Positions 1 through 9,042 of a stretch of 64,000 nucleotides of DNA are shown here, one piece after another; positions within the stretch are counted from its first letter, which is position 1, and every line of letters starts with the position of its first letter. The notes under the pieces are model-generated. The model was given only the letters and a program-made list of their open reading frames with translations, was not told the origin of the DNA and made no database searches. Source of the stretch: Hydrogenophaga sp. RAC07 (GTDB taxonomy: Bacteria; Pseudomonadota; Gammaproteobacteria; Burkholderiales; Burkholderiaceae_C). Where the stretch lies: NCBI RefSeq assembly GCF_001713375.1, contig NZ_CP016449.1, positions 682,001-746,000 on the forward strand, in the 5' to 3' direction. The position numbers and the translations under genes were made by a program.

Positions 1-950
1 TATGAGAACCCGTCGAACGCCCCGCTGGCCGGAAAGGCGGCTTGTGAGGTCCACTGGCCGCTGTCGCGCCCGAAGACCAGCGCGGTGTAGTCACCGTCCA
101 CCCGACCCACGACCAGGGTGTTGCCATCGGCGGACAGGGCCAGGGCGCCTCCGAAGCGGCGCGGATGGTCCAGCACGGTCCAGGGAAATGGATCGACCTG
201 GAACCACGTCTGGACCCACTGGCCCCCCATGAAGTCGAAGCTGTGGACAGCGCCTCTCCCGTTGGCGTGGCCACTGGCACCCACCACCAGCCGTTGACCG
301 TCGGACGACAAGGCCAGTGCCACGCCGAAGCGGTCGTCCGTGGCGGGCGTGGGAGCCTTCACCATCGCCTGCGCCACCCATCCCGTGGGGCTGCGGTTGA
401 ACAGGTACACCGCCCCGCTGTCGGTGACCTGCTGGTCATCGCCGGGCGCCCCCACCGCCAGGGTGCCGCCGTTGGCGGACAAGGCCACAGCGATGCCCAT
501 CTCGTCCCCGACGGCCGTCCCCTGGAAATGCCCCACGGCGCTGTTCAACAGGGCGGTCTGGATATCCGCGGTGGCCGCGTCGATGCAGCCGGCAGCATTG
601 CAGGCCTGCAGGATGTAGCGGGCGTTGACCTGATCGGGCAGGAAGACGTTGAGGTCGTGCTGCGTGGAGTTGGCAGACAGCGTGGCCACAGGCTCGCGCG
701 CCGCCGACGCATCGGTTTGCACGAACAGCCGGTAGCTGGTCGCCTGGTCGGTGACGGTCCAGCTGAACCGCAGGGTCTTGATGTCCTGCATGGCCACGTT
801 CAGGACCGGCGTGGGTGGGGGCGTGCTGCTGTCGCCATCACCGCCGCCGCAGCCTGTGAGCGTGAAGGCGGCAAACAACAGGGGCGGCAGCGGGAGGACG
901 CGCAGGCAGCGCGAGAGGTGAAGAAAGGTGGTCACGTCGGGTTTCCACAT
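1..950 (-). CDS. FG-GAP repeat lipoprotein, 3' end outside window
   Basis: The reading frame starts at the ATG whose complement is 948-950 and stays open to base 1, so about 316 residues are seen and the C terminus is missing. The N terminus has a hydrophobic stretch ending in a lipobox (LTGC), followed by a Gly/Asp/Ser-rich linker, so this is probably a lipoprotein anchored outside the cytoplasm. A fibronectin-like segment follows (around residues 45-110). Then come repeats of the type GxxVALSxxGxxLxVGAP, as in FG-GAP/integrin-like beta-propeller proteins. Substrate and partner are unknown. It is read in the same direction as the downstream kinase/regulator genes but is separated by 76 bp, so a shared operon is not certain. 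Confidence 0.75.
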   Translation of the reverse strand, partial: MWKPDVTTFLHLSRCLRVLPLPPLLFAAFTLTGCGGGDGDSSTPPPTPVLNVAMQDIKTLRFSWTVTDQATSYRLFVQTDASAAREPVATLSANSTQHDLNVFLPDQVNARYILQACNAAGCIDAATADIQTALLNSAVGHFQGTAVGDEMGIAVALSANGGTLAVGAPGDDQQVTDSGAVYLFNRSPTGWVAQAMVKAPTPATDDRFGVALALSSDGQRLVVGASGHANGRGAVHSFDFMGGQWVQTWFQVDPFPWTVLDHPRRFGGALALSADGNTLVVGRVDGDYTALVFGRDSGQWTSQAAFPASGAFDGFS

Positions 951-1026
951 GGGCTGAAAGACCCAGTGATTGCAGCCCATGCCCCCGGCGCTGCCTATAA
1001 CCCCCCGGCAGTATTTGTGCCCCGGT

Positions 1027-3141
1027 TCAGAGGCCGCCTGGCCGCCCGTCGTTGGTCGCCGTGGCCGATGGCGCCTGAGGGTCCGTCAGCAGTTGCACGG
1101 TGAACACCGCGCCGCTGCCGTCCAGCCGGTTGGTCGCCGAGATGCTGCCGCCGTAGCGCTCCACCAGGCCCTGGCTGATCCACAGGCCCAGGCCATTGCC
1201 GTCGTTCTTCGTCGTGAAGAACGGACGGAACAAACGCTCTTGCGCTTCAGCGCTCAGACCGTGCCCGGCGTCTTCCACGCGCAAGAGCGCGCCGCCCGCG
1301 TGCACGCCATGCGGACCCTCGGGCACCCAGTCCTGCGTCACCAGCCGCAACACGCCGCCTTGCGGCATGGCCTGGATCGCGTTGATCAACAGGTTGATGA
1401 TCACCTGCTGCAGCTCCTGCCGGTTGCAGCCCACGCGGCGTGTGCTTCGCAGCTCGCGCCGAACCTCGATCTGCGTCTGCGACATCAGATGCCCCACCAG
1501 CACCAGGCAGTCGTTGACCGTGCGGTTGAGGTCCAGCGACTCCACATAACCCGCGTACTCGGTGGGCCGTGCGTACTGCAGCAACTGCGTGACGATCAGA
1601 CGCATGCGCTCCACCTGTTCGTCCAGCAGCTGCAGCTCGCCGCGCACCGGCTGCGCGTGCGTGCCCAGGGTCTCGCGCATCAGGTCGAGGTTGCCCTGCA
1701 TCACCGCGATCGGGTTGTTGATCTCGTGCGCGATGCTGGCCGTGAGCTGGCCGATGGCCGCGAGCTTTTCGCTTTTGACCAGTTGCAGCTGGGCCATCTG
1801 CAGCGAAGCGTTGCTCGCCTCCAGCTCTTGCGTTCTTTCGGCCACTTTGTGGTCGAGCTCTTCGCCCCAGCGCTGCAGCGCGGCGGTCTTGTCGTCGATC
1901 ACGTCCAGCAGTTCGTCGAGGTGGCCGGCCAGCGCGCCGAGTTCGTCGCGCGCCTCAAGCTCACCCACACGCGAGGTGCTGTGGCCTTCTTCCACCAGCT
2001 GCATGGTGCGGTTCATGCGCTGCACCGGCTGGAAGATGCTGCGCGCCCAGCGGATCGAGAGCACGGCCGACAGCAAGGTGACCAGCAGGAAGATGAGACC
2101 GAGCGCCGCCATCATGGCGTAGCGAACCAGCCGAAACGGCGCTTCGGTGAAGCCCACGTAGAGCATGCCGATGCGCGCGCCGGTGGCGTCCTGCAGCGGC
2201 TCGTAGGCCGACACGTACCAGTCGTTCACCACAAAGGCGCGGTCCAGCCAGGTGTTGCCGCGGCCCAGCACCGCGTCGCGCACCGCTTGCGACACGCGGG
2301 TGCCGATGGCGCGCTGGTCCTGGAACAGGCGCACGTTGGTGGTGATGCGCACATCGTCCATGAACAGCGTGGCCGTGCCCTGGCTGCCGAAGGGCAGGGC
2401 ACCCTCGGGGTAGACGATGCGGTTGATGTGGTCGATGAAGTCGAGGTTCTGGTTGAGCAGCAGGCCGCCCGCGAGCACCGCGATGGTCCGACCCTTGGCA
2501 TCGAGCACGGGGTGGGTGGACAGCATCACCATGGCGCGATGCTCGGCCTCGCGCGTGGCGGGGGCGGCGTTGCGCGTGGCCACCAGAGGTATGCGCAGGC
2601 GCGGCGACAGGTGGGGTGCGAATGCGTCGAGGGCTTCCGGTTCGAGCAGCAGCAGCCGGGCCTGCGCGCTGGTGCGGCCAGGCTGCACGGCTGTGCCGAG
2701 CGCAGCAGGCATGGGAGGGATGTGTGAAGTGGCGTCGGCGCGGCTGAGTCCCGTGGGCACGGCGCGCGCCAGCGCCTGGCCTTGTGCGTTGTAGAGCAGC
2801 AGGAAGTCGAGGCCGAGCCGCTCGCGCGCCAGGGCAAGCTGTTCGTTCAGAGCATTGCGGTCGCTGTTGGTGGGCGCAAGCGCGGCGTAAAGCGCTTGCG
2901 AGCCGGCCACGCCCAGCGTGCCCGAGCCCACCTCGCTCAACACCTGCTCGAAGTAGCCGTGCGCCACCGCGAGGTCGCTGCGCACCTTGGTGATCAGCAA
3001 GCGATCGTAGGCCGCGTTGCCCCACAGCACCAGCACCAGCGCCATGAGCGGAAACGCCACCAGCAGCGGCAGCAAGGCCATGGCCAGCAGCTTGTTGCGG
3101 ACCGAGCCGGCCAGCCAGTTGGGGGTACGCCAGACCGTCAT
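1027..3141 (-). CDS. Membrane sensor histidine kinase (two-component system)
   Basis: This 704-residue kinase has a transmembrane helix near residues 17-40, a large periplasmic sensor region (about 41-340, Cache-like), a second helix near 341-363, a HAMP-like segment and a coiled coil. The dimerisation/phosphoacceptor box follows (SIAHEINNPIAV, His472), then an ATPase domain with the N box NLLINAIQAM and a GNGLGLW G box. It lies just downstream of the sigma-54 response regulator gene in the same direction and is the obvious partner. Given the promoter elements on the other side of that regulator, the pair probably controls the formate dehydrogenase operon. The ligand is not visible from sequence; formate or a related small acid is only an inference. 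Confidence 0.9.
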   Translation of the reverse strand: MTVWRTPNWLAGSVRNKLLAMALLPLLVAFPLMALVLVLWGNAAYDRLLITKVRSDLAVAHGYFEQVLSEVGSGTLGVAGSQALYAALAPTNSDRNALNEQLALARERLGLDFLLLYNAQGQALARAVPTGLSRADATSHIPPMPAALGTAVQPGRTSAQARLLLLEPEALDAFAPHLSPRLRIPLVATRNAAPATREAEHRAMVMLSTHPVLDAKGRTIAVLAGGLLLNQNLDFIDHINRIVYPEGALPFGSQGTATLFMDDVRITTNVRLFQDQRAIGTRVSQAVRDAVLGRGNTWLDRAFVVNDWYVSAYEPLQDATGARIGMLYVGFTEAPFRLVRYAMMAALGLIFLLVTLLSAVLSIRWARSIFQPVQRMNRTMQLVEEGHSTSRVGELEARDELGALAGHLDELLDVIDDKTAALQRWGEELDHKVAERTQELEASNASLQMAQLQLVKSEKLAAIGQLTASIAHEINNPIAVMQGNLDLMRETLGTHAQPVRGELQLLDEQVERMRLIVTQLLQYARPTEYAGYVESLDLNRTVNDCLVLVGHLMSQTQIEVRRELRSTRRVGCNRQELQQVIINLLINAIQAMPQGGVLRLVTQDWVPEGPHGVHAGGALLRVEDAGHGLSAEAQERLFRPFFTTKNDGNGLGLWISQGLVERYGGSISATNRLDGSGAVFTVQLLTDPQAPSATATNDGRPGGL

Positions 3142-3163
3142 TGGAGGCGGCGTGACCCAGTCC

Positions 3164-3243
3164 AGAGATGCCGCGGAACCGGCTTTGCCGGGCCGCAGGC
3201 ATCGCCCCCTTGAGGGGGTCGCGCGAAGCGCGGCGGGGGTGCC
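3164..3243 (-). repeat. Intergenic GC-rich repeat, copy A
   Basis: Read on the minus strand this about 80-bp block starts immediately after the stop codon of the sigma-54 regulator. It contains a hairpin core CCCCCTCAAGGGGG, then a segment that can pair around GCAAAGC, and ends near CCGCGGCATC. A second copy with the same order of motifs is at 12618-12704, again directly after a stop codon. The hairpins suggest a 3'-end or attenuation role between genes, but no function is proven. Confidence 0.75.
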
Positions 3244-3244
3244 T

Positions 3245-4633
3245 TCACAAAGTGCTCCACTCCGCCACTCGGCGCTCGAGTGTTCGTCTGGAGACGCCCA
3301 GCAATTGCGCGGCGCGTGTCTTGTCGCCCTGCACCGAGTCGAGCACGGTGAGGATGTGCAGCTTCTCCATGGCGTGCAGGTCGGTCGGCATGGCGGGCGC
3401 CGTCGCGTTGTCCGGTGCCTTGTTCACCCCGGGGTACAGGGCCGACACGTTGAGCGCCCCCAGGATCAGCGAGCGTTCGATCAGGTTGCGCAGTTCGCGC
3501 ACATTGCCCGGCCAGTCGTACTGCGCCAGAAAGTCCATTTCCTGGTCGCTGATGGTCAGCGGCTCCACGCCCAGCGAAGGCGCGAGCTGCGCCATGAAGT
3601 GCGCCACCAGCTCGGGGATGTCCTGTTTGTGCGCGCGCAGCGGTGCGAGGTTCAGCTCGACCACCTGCAGGCGGAAAAACAGGTCCTTGCGGAAGCGGCC
3701 CGCCTCCACCTCGGCGCTGAGCTGGCGGTTGGTCGCCGCGATGATGCGCAGGTTCAGCGGCACCAACTGTTCGCTGCCCACGGGGCGGATCTTCAGGTCT
3801 TCGATCGCGCGCAGCAGCGTGGCCTGGATCGGCAGTGGCAACTCGGCGATCTCGTCCAGGAACAGCGTGCCGCCCTGGGCGTAGTGAAACAGGCCATCGC
3901 GCGCGCGGCTGGCGCCGGTGAACGCACCTTTGGCGTGCCCGAAGAGTTCACTCTCGATCAATTCGGGCGACACCGCCGCGCAGTTGACCGGCACAAACGG
4001 ACCGCTGGCGCGGCTGCCCTGGGCGTGCAGTTCGCGCGCCACCAGTTCCTTGCCTGTGCCCGATTCCCCTTGAAGCAACACGGTGCTGTTGACCGGAGCC
4101 ACCCGCGCGATGGAGGCGCGCAGGTTCACCAGGTCTTGCGAGTTGCCCACCAGTGCCGTGCCACGCCCCGGAGGCTGCGCCACGGCGCGGCGCAGCACAA
4201 AGTTTTCACGCCGCAGACGCGAACGCTCGTAGCAATGCTTCACCGCATTCAGGATCTGCGGCACACGAAACGGTTTGAGGATGAAGTCGGACGCGCCCGC
4301 GCGCAGCGCTTCAATGGCGGTGTCGAGGTCGGCAAACGCGGTGATCAGGATCACCTCGCCGGTGAAGCCCTGTTCGCGCAGCTCCTTGAGCCAGACCACG
4401 CCGCTCTTGCCGGGCAGCGAGATGTCCAGGATGACCAGGTCCACATGGTGGCCACGCAGCCACTGCGCGCCGTCTTCGGCACTGGTGGCGCTCATCACGA
4501 AGTGGCAGCGCGGTGCCAGCGTCTTCACCAGGAAGTTCAGCATGCCCTGTTCGTCGTCGACGATCAGGATGGACCAGTCGGGCCAGCCTTCCAGGGTTCG
4601 TTCGGGCCCGGAGGGCAGAAGTGAGGTGTCCAC
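3245..4633 (-). CDS. Sigma-54-dependent response regulator, NtrC family
   Basis: The 462-residue protein has the full NtrC layout. A receiver domain carries Asp70 as phosphoacceptor (VILDISLPG). The AAA+ domain has Walker A GESGTGKE (189-196), the sigma-54 contact loop GAFTGA (236-241) and Walker B GGTLFLDE (254-261). A Fis-type helix-turn-helix is at the C terminus (TRAAQLLGVSRRTLERR). It is divergent from the formate dehydrogenase operon and upstream of its kinase. The shared intergenic region has a palindromic upstream site and a -24/-12 promoter, which strongly suggests that it activates that operon through sigma-54 RNA polymerase. Confidence 0.94.
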   Translation of the reverse strand: MDTSLLPSGPERTLEGWPDWSILIVDDEQGMLNFLVKTLAPRCHFVMSATSAEDGAQWLRGHHVDLVILDISLPGKSGVVWLKELREQGFTGEVILITAFADLDTAIEALRAGASDFILKPFRVPQILNAVKHCYERSRLRRENFVLRRAVAQPPGRGTALVGNSQDLVNLRASIARVAPVNSTVLLQGESGTGKELVARELHAQGSRASGPFVPVNCAAVSPELIESELFGHAKGAFTGASRARDGLFHYAQGGTLFLDEIAELPLPIQATLLRAIEDLKIRPVGSEQLVPLNLRIIAATNRQLSAEVEAGRFRKDLFFRLQVVELNLAPLRAHKQDIPELVAHFMAQLAPSLGVEPLTISDQEMDFLAQYDWPGNVRELRNLIERSLILGALNVSALYPGVNKAPDNATAPAMPTDLHAMEKLHILTVLDSVQGDKTRAAQLLGVSRRTLERRVAEWSTL

Positions 4634-4668
4634 CCGCCCGGATTCTACGGAGGAGCCCTACAAAAACA

Positions 4669-4692
4669 GTGGGGTATTGGCGCAAACCCCAC
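4669..4692. promoter_or_regulatory. Inverted repeat upstream of regulator gene
   Basis: GTGGGGT (4669-4675) and ACCCCAC (4686-4692) form perfect 7-bp arms with a 10-bp spacer, 35 bp upstream of the regulator start on the minus strand. It could be an operator or a leader hairpin of the regulator mRNA. No T-run follows in either direction, so a terminator is less likely. The wider space 4634-5113 contains only this, the two activator-site candidates and the promoter listed separately. Confidence 0.4.
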
Positions 4693-4733
4693 GATGGTGC
4701 GGGGTGTTGACGCGCGTGAACAGGCGTGGTGCG

Positions 4734-4772
4734 TGCGACAAATTGTCGCGTCGACGTGCGACACCTTGTCCG
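4734..4772. promoter_or_regulatory. Tandem upstream activator sites for the sigma-54 regulator
   Basis: GCGACAA-A-TTGTCGC (4735-4749) is a perfect 7-bp inverted repeat around one base. Its centre is 23 bp, about two helical turns, from the centre of a weaker copy, GCGACAC-C-TTGTCCG (4758-4772), which keeps the GACA...TGTC core. Both lie about 145-180 bp upstream of the -24/-12 promoter, the usual distance for an NtrC-family enhancer. Binding by the adjacent regulator is inferred. Confidence 0.72.
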
Positions 4773-4915
4773 GTGTTGTAGCGCTTCAGCACCGTCGGCA
4801 TGCGGGTAATCCCGAAGCGGGCGGTGCGAGCTTCCGCGGGATTGTGAGTGTGCTCAGGGTGTGCTGGCCGGTGGGCGCCAAACGGGCCTGATGCGACACC
4901 GATACCTTTGGCTTA

Positions 4916-4931
4916 TGGCACGCTTCTGGCT
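4916..4931 (+). promoter_or_regulatory. Sigma-54 (-24/-12) promoter of the formate dehydrogenase operon
   Basis: TGGCACG-cttc-TGGCT matches the sigma-54 consensus TGGCACG-N4-TTGCW at all but one position. The invariant GG (4917-4918) and GC (4929-4930) have exactly the required spacing. It points to the accessory gene at 5114, leaving a leader of about 170 bases. It is the strongest promoter match I see in the region. Confidence 0.82.
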
Positions 4932-5113
4932 ATCAAAAGCGCAGCAAGGTCCGATGCTGCAATGCCGCAAGAAGAGCGCTTGGCTTGCAACGCTGCAATC
5001 ACCGTTTGCTACGTATGAACCACCTTGCAACCCATTCCGGCTGGGGTTAGATTCCACGTATGCAAAAGGTCCGCACGTTGTGTTGGCGGGCCCATTTCAA
5101 CCTGGAGATCTGC

Positions 5114-5344
5114 ATGACCAAGCCCTCCCGCCCGACCGCAGGTGCTGAACGCTCCGGCCTGAATCGACGCACGCTGTTCGCCGGTGCGTCCACGGTCGGC
5201 GCACTCGCCGCGGCAGCTGCCCTGATCCCACGCGCGCCGGTTGAAGAGACCGCCGCCATCGAGGCCAAACCCGCGCCCACCAAGGGTGGCGGCTACAGCC
5301 TCAGCGACCACGTCAAACAGTATTACCAGACCACCCGCATCTGA
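5114..5344 (+). CDS. Formate dehydrogenase region Tat-target accessory protein
   Basis: The product is a 76-residue protein of the small family found next to periplasmic formate dehydrogenases, known as the formate dehydrogenase region TAT target. The N terminus has a twin-arginine-like stretch (NRRTLFAGAS) followed by an Ala-rich hydrophobic segment, then a short tail ending KQYYQTTRI. I chose ATG 5114 because GGAG lies 7 bp upstream; an in-frame ATG at 5060 would add 18 residues without a ribosome site. It is the first gene of the operon. Its role in maturation or export of the alpha subunit is inferred from its constant association with these operons. Confidence 0.85.
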   Translation: MTKPSRPTAGAERSGLNRRTLFAGASTVGALAAAAALIPRAPVEETAAIEAKPAPTKGGGYSLSDHVKQYYQTTRI

Positions 5345-5442
5345 GCGGACGGCTGTCCCTTGAATCCCCACGTTCTCGTTCGTTCGCTGCCCCGCACCGG
5401 GGCGCAAGCCGTCCCCCACGCGGCTTCCCAGGAGGCAAAACC

Positions 5443-8409
5443 ATGCTGCTGACCAAAAAATCATCCTCCACGGGTGGACACGCATCCCGCGTGCATTCCA
5501 CCTTCGTCCACAACCTCCAGCGCGGCCTGTCTTCGGCCCTGCCCACCATGGACCGCCGCGCGTTTCTGCGCCGCTCCGGCATGGGCGTGGGTGTCGGTCT
5601 GGCCGCTTCGCAGCTCGTGCTGGTGAAGAAGGCCAAGGCCGCTGAAGGCAAGTCGATCGACGGCACCGGCAAGATCGAAGTCAAGCGCACCATCTGCACG
5701 CACTGCTCGGTGGGCTGCGCCACCGACGCGATTGTGGAAAACGGCGTCTGGGTGCGCCAGGAGCCGGTGTTCGACTCCCCCATCAACCTCGGCGCCCATT
5801 GCGCCAAGGGTGCGGCCCTGCGCGAGCACGGCCACGGCGAGTACCGCCTGCGTTACCCCATGAAGCTGGTCAACGGCAAGTACGAGCGCATCAGCTGGGA
5901 CGTGGCGCTGAACGAAATCACCGCCAAGATGAAAGAGCTGCGCGAGGCCAGCGGCCCCGACTCGGTGTACTTCGTCGGTTCCTCCAAGCACAACAACGAG
6001 CAGGCGTACCTGCTGCGCAAGTTCGTGAGCTTCTGGGGCACCAACAACTGCGACCACCAGGCCCGCATCTGCCACTCCACCACGGTGGCCGGTGTTGCGA
6101 ACACCTGGGGCTACGGCGCCATGACCAATTCGTACAACGACATGCAGAACAGCAAGTGCGCGTTGTACATCGGTTCGAACGCTGCGGAAGCGCACCCGGT
6201 GTCCATGCTGCACATGCTGCACGCCAAGGAAAACGGCTGCAAGATGATCGTGGTGGATCCACGCTTCACCCGCACCGCGGCCAAGGCCGACGAATTCGTG
6301 CGCATCCGCTCCGGCACCGACATTCCTTTCCTCTTCGGCATCCTGTACCACGTCTTCGCCAACGGCTGGGAAGACAAGAAGTACATCAACGACCGTGTTT
6401 ACGGCATGGAGGCTGTGAAGGCCGACGTGATGGCCAAGTGGAACCCCGCAGCGGTTGAAGAAGCTTGCGGTGTGGGCGAAGCCCAGATGTTCAAGGTGGC
6501 GAAGATGCTGGCAGAGGCCAAGCCCGCCACCATCGTGTGGTGCATGGGCCAGACCCAGCACACCATCGGCAACGCCATGGTGCGCGCCACCTGCATCCTG
6601 CAACTGGCCCTGGGCAACGTGGGCAAGAGCGGTGGCGGTACCAACATCTTCCGCGGCCACGACAACGTGCAGGGCGCCACCGACGTGGGCCCGAACCCCG
6701 ATTCGCTGCCTGGCTACTACGGCCTGGCCGCCGGCTCCTGGAAGCACTTCGCTGCCACCTGGGGCGTGGACTACGACTGGATCAAGTCGAAGTACGCCGA
6801 CGGCATGATGGAGAAGCCTGGCATCACCGTGTCGCGCTGGATCGACGGCGTGCTGGAGAACAACGAACTGATCGACCAGGGCCCGAACCTGCGCGGCGTG
6901 TTCTTCTGGGGCCACGCGCCCAACTCGCAGACCCGCGGTCTGGAGATGAAGCGCGCGATGGACAAGCTCGACCTGCTGGTGGTGGTGGACCCGTACCCAT
7001 CGGCCACCGCGTCGATGGCGGCCATGCCCGGCAAGCCCGAAGACCAGAACCCCAACCGCGCGGTGTACTTGCTGCCGGCCGCCACGCAGTTCGAAACCAG
7101 CGGTTCGTGCACCGCGTCGAACCGTTCGCTGCAGTGGCGCGAGAAGGTCATCGAGCCGCTGTGGGAGAGCCGCAGCGATCACATGATCATGCACCAGTTC
7201 GCTGAAAAACTCGGCTTCGCCAAAGAGCTCAGCAAGAACTACAAGATGCAGCAGGTCAAGGGCATGGACGAGCCCGTGCCCGAGGACATCCTGCGCGAGA
7301 TCAACAAGTCGGTCTGGACCATCGGCTACACCGGTCAGAGCCCGGAGCGCCTGAAGGCCCACATGCGCAACATGAACGCCTTCGACGTGAAGACGCTCAA
7401 GGCCAAGGGCAAGGTTGTCGACAAGGAAACCGGCTACGACATGACCGGCGACTATTTCGGTCTGCCATGGCCTTGCTACGGCACGCCCGAGATCAAGCAC
7501 CCTGGCTCGCCCAACCTGTACGACACCTCCAAGCACGTGATGGACGGCGGCGGCAACTTCCGCGCCAACTTCGGTGTGGAACGCGAAGGCAAGAGCTTGC
7601 TGGCGGAAGACGGGTCGTACTCGGTCGGTTCCGAGATCACCACCGGTTACCCCGAGTTCGACCACGTGCTGCTGAAGAAGCTGGGCTGGTGGGCCGACCT
7701 GAGCGAGGCCGAGCAGAAGGCCGCTGAAGGCAAGAACTGGAAGACCGACCCGACCGGCGCCATCATCCGCGTGTCCATGGCCCACGGATGCCACCCGTTC
7801 GGCAACGCCAAGGCCCGCGCCGTGGTGTGGAACTTCCCCGATGGCATTCCGCAGCATCGCGAGCCGCTCTACGGCATTCGCCCTGACATGGTGGCCAAGT
7901 ACCCCAGCCACGACGACCAGAAGAGCCGCTGGCGCATGCCGGTGCTCTACAAGTCGCTGCAGACCAAGAACATCGAAGAGAAGATGCACGAGAAATTCCC
8001 GCTCATCATGACCTCGGGCCGTCTGGTCGAGTACGAGGGTGGCGGCGAGGAAACCCGCTCCAACCCCTGGCTGGCCGAGCTGCAGCAGGAAATGTTCGTC
8101 GAGCTCAACCCGGCCACTGCGGCTGCGCGCGGCATCCGCAACGGCGAACGTGTCTGGGTGAGCAGCCCGACCGGCGCGCGCATCAACGTGCAGGCACTGG
8201 TGACACCGCGGGTGGGCGAGGACACCGTGTTCCTGCCGTTCCACTTCTCCGGCCGCTGGCAAGGCGAAGACATGAAGCCTTACTACCCCGACGGCGCGAT
8301 GCCGGTGGTGCGAGGTGAGGCGGTCAACACGGCCACCACCTACGGCTACGACATCGTCACGATGATGCAGGAAACCAAGACCACGATCTGCAATGTGGAG
8401 CGTGCGTAA
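5443..8409 (+). CDS. Formate dehydrogenase alpha subunit (molybdopterin, Cys type)
   Basis: This 988-residue catalytic subunit oxidises formate to CO2. After a 35-residue leader comes a twin-arginine signal (MDRRAFLRRSG, from residue 36), so it is exported folded to the periplasm. One [4Fe-4S] cluster is bound by C85, C88, C92 and C120. The metal-site residue is Cys210 in ARICHSTTVAG, where E. coli FdnG has selenocysteine, and His211 follows. The C-terminal molybdopterin dinucleotide-binding domain is present. The start has a very strong AGGAGG 8 bp upstream, which supports the long leader. With the beta and gamma subunits it forms a membrane-bound formate:quinone oxidoreductase. Whether the metal is Mo or W cannot be told. 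Confidence 0.96.
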   Translation: MLLTKKSSSTGGHASRVHSTFVHNLQRGLSSALPTMDRRAFLRRSGMGVGVGLAASQLVLVKKAKAAEGKSIDGTGKIEVKRTICTHCSVGCATDAIVENGVWVRQEPVFDSPINLGAHCAKGAALREHGHGEYRLRYPMKLVNGKYERISWDVALNEITAKMKELREASGPDSVYFVGSSKHNNEQAYLLRKFVSFWGTNNCDHQARICHSTTVAGVANTWGYGAMTNSYNDMQNSKCALYIGSNAAEAHPVSMLHMLHAKENGCKMIVVDPRFTRTAAKADEFVRIRSGTDIPFLFGILYHVFANGWEDKKYINDRVYGMEAVKADVMAKWNPAAVEEACGVGEAQMFKVAKMLAEAKPATIVWCMGQTQHTIGNAMVRATCILQLALGNVGKSGGGTNIFRGHDNVQGATDVGPNPDSLPGYYGLAAGSWKHFAATWGVDYDWIKSKYADGMMEKPGITVSRWIDGVLENNELIDQGPNLRGVFFWGHAPNSQTRGLEMKRAMDKLDLLVVVDPYPSATASMAAMPGKPEDQNPNRAVYLLPAATQFETSGSCTASNRSLQWREKVIEPLWESRSDHMIMHQFAEKLGFAKELSKNYKMQQVKGMDEPVPEDILREINKSVWTIGYTGQSPERLKAHMRNMNAFDVKTLKAKGKVVDKETGYDMTGDYFGLPWPCYGTPEIKHPGSPNLYDTSKHVMDGGGNFRANFGVEREGKSLLAEDGSYSVGSEITTGYPEFDHVLLKKLGWWADLSEAEQKAAEGKNWKTDPTGAIIRVSMAHGCHPFGNAKARAVVWNFPDGIPQHREPLYGIRPDMVAKYPSHDDQKSRWRMPVLYKSLQTKNIEEKMHEKFPLIMTSGRLVEYEGGGEETRSNPWLAELQQEMFVELNPATAAARGIRNGERVWVSSPTGARINVQALVTPRVGEDTVFLPFHFSGRWQGEDMKPYYPDGAMPVVRGEAVNTATTYGYDIVTMMQETKTTICNVERA

Positions 8410-8439
8410 GCACCCGCCCCGCTGCAACAGGAGAAAAAA

Positions 8440-9042
8440 ATGGCAAGAATGAAATTCATCTGCGACGCCGAGCGCTGCATCGAATGCAACGGTTGTGTGA
8501 CCGCCTGCAAGAACGAACACGAGGTGCCTTGGGGCGTGAACCGCCGCCGCGTGGTCACCCTCAACGACGGCGTGCCCGGCGAAAAATCCATCTCGGTGGC
8601 CTGCATGCACTGCAGCGACGCGCCTTGCATGGCCGTGTGCCCGGTGAACTGCTTCTACCGCACCGACGAAGGTGTGGTGCTGCACGACAAGGACGTCTGC
8701 ATCGGCTGCGGATACTGCTCGTACGCCTGCCCTTTCGGCGCACCGCAGTTCCCGTCGCAAGGCACCTTCGGTGTGCGCGGCAAGATGGACAAGTGCACCT
8801 TCTGCGCCGGCGGCCCCGAGGCCCACGGCAGCCAGGACGAGTTCGAGAAGTACGGCCGCAACCGCCTGGCCGAAGGCAAGCTGCCGGCCTGCGCCGAGAT
8901 GTGCTCGACCAAGGCGCTGCTCGCCGGTGACGGCGACGTGGTGGCCGACATCTTCCGCAACCGTGTGTTGCAGCGTGGCAAGGGCGCCGAAGTCTGGGGC
9001 TGGGGCACCGCCTACGGCACTGCACAAGGGACCAAATCATGA
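8440..9042 (+). CDS. Formate dehydrogenase beta subunit, four [4Fe-4S] clusters
   Basis: The 200-residue protein passes electrons from the alpha subunit to the cytochrome b subunit. Four cysteine clusters are visible: CIECNGC plus a following C, CMHCSDAPCMAVC, CIGCGYCSYAC, and CTFC with PACAEMC. It is much shorter than E. coli FdnH (about 290 residues) and has no C-terminal membrane helix, so the complex must be anchored by gamma or by the small lipoprotein. A GGAG ribosome site precedes the ATG. Its stop overlaps the next ATG by four bases, showing translational coupling. Confidence 0.94.
   Translation: MARMKFICDAERCIECNGCVTACKNEHEVPWGVNRRRVVTLNDGVPGEKSISVACMHCSDAPCMAVCPVNCFYRTDEGVVLHDKDVCIGCGYCSYACPFGAPQFPSQGTFGVRGKMDKCTFCAGGPEAHGSQDEFEKYGRNRLAEGKLPACAEMCSTKALLAGDGDVVADIFRNRVLQRGKGAEVWGWGTAYGTAQGTKS

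Noticed and set aside
6070..6072. Selenocysteine in the formate dehydrogenase
   Set aside because: The codon is TGC (Cys), not TGA, so no selenocysteine insertion is needed.
5461..9027. A very long open frame antisense to the formate dehydrogenase genes
   Set aside because: High-GC third-position bias creates it; the sense strand encodes clear enzyme subunits and the antisense product is a low-complexity His/Ala/Val/Gly-rich sequence.
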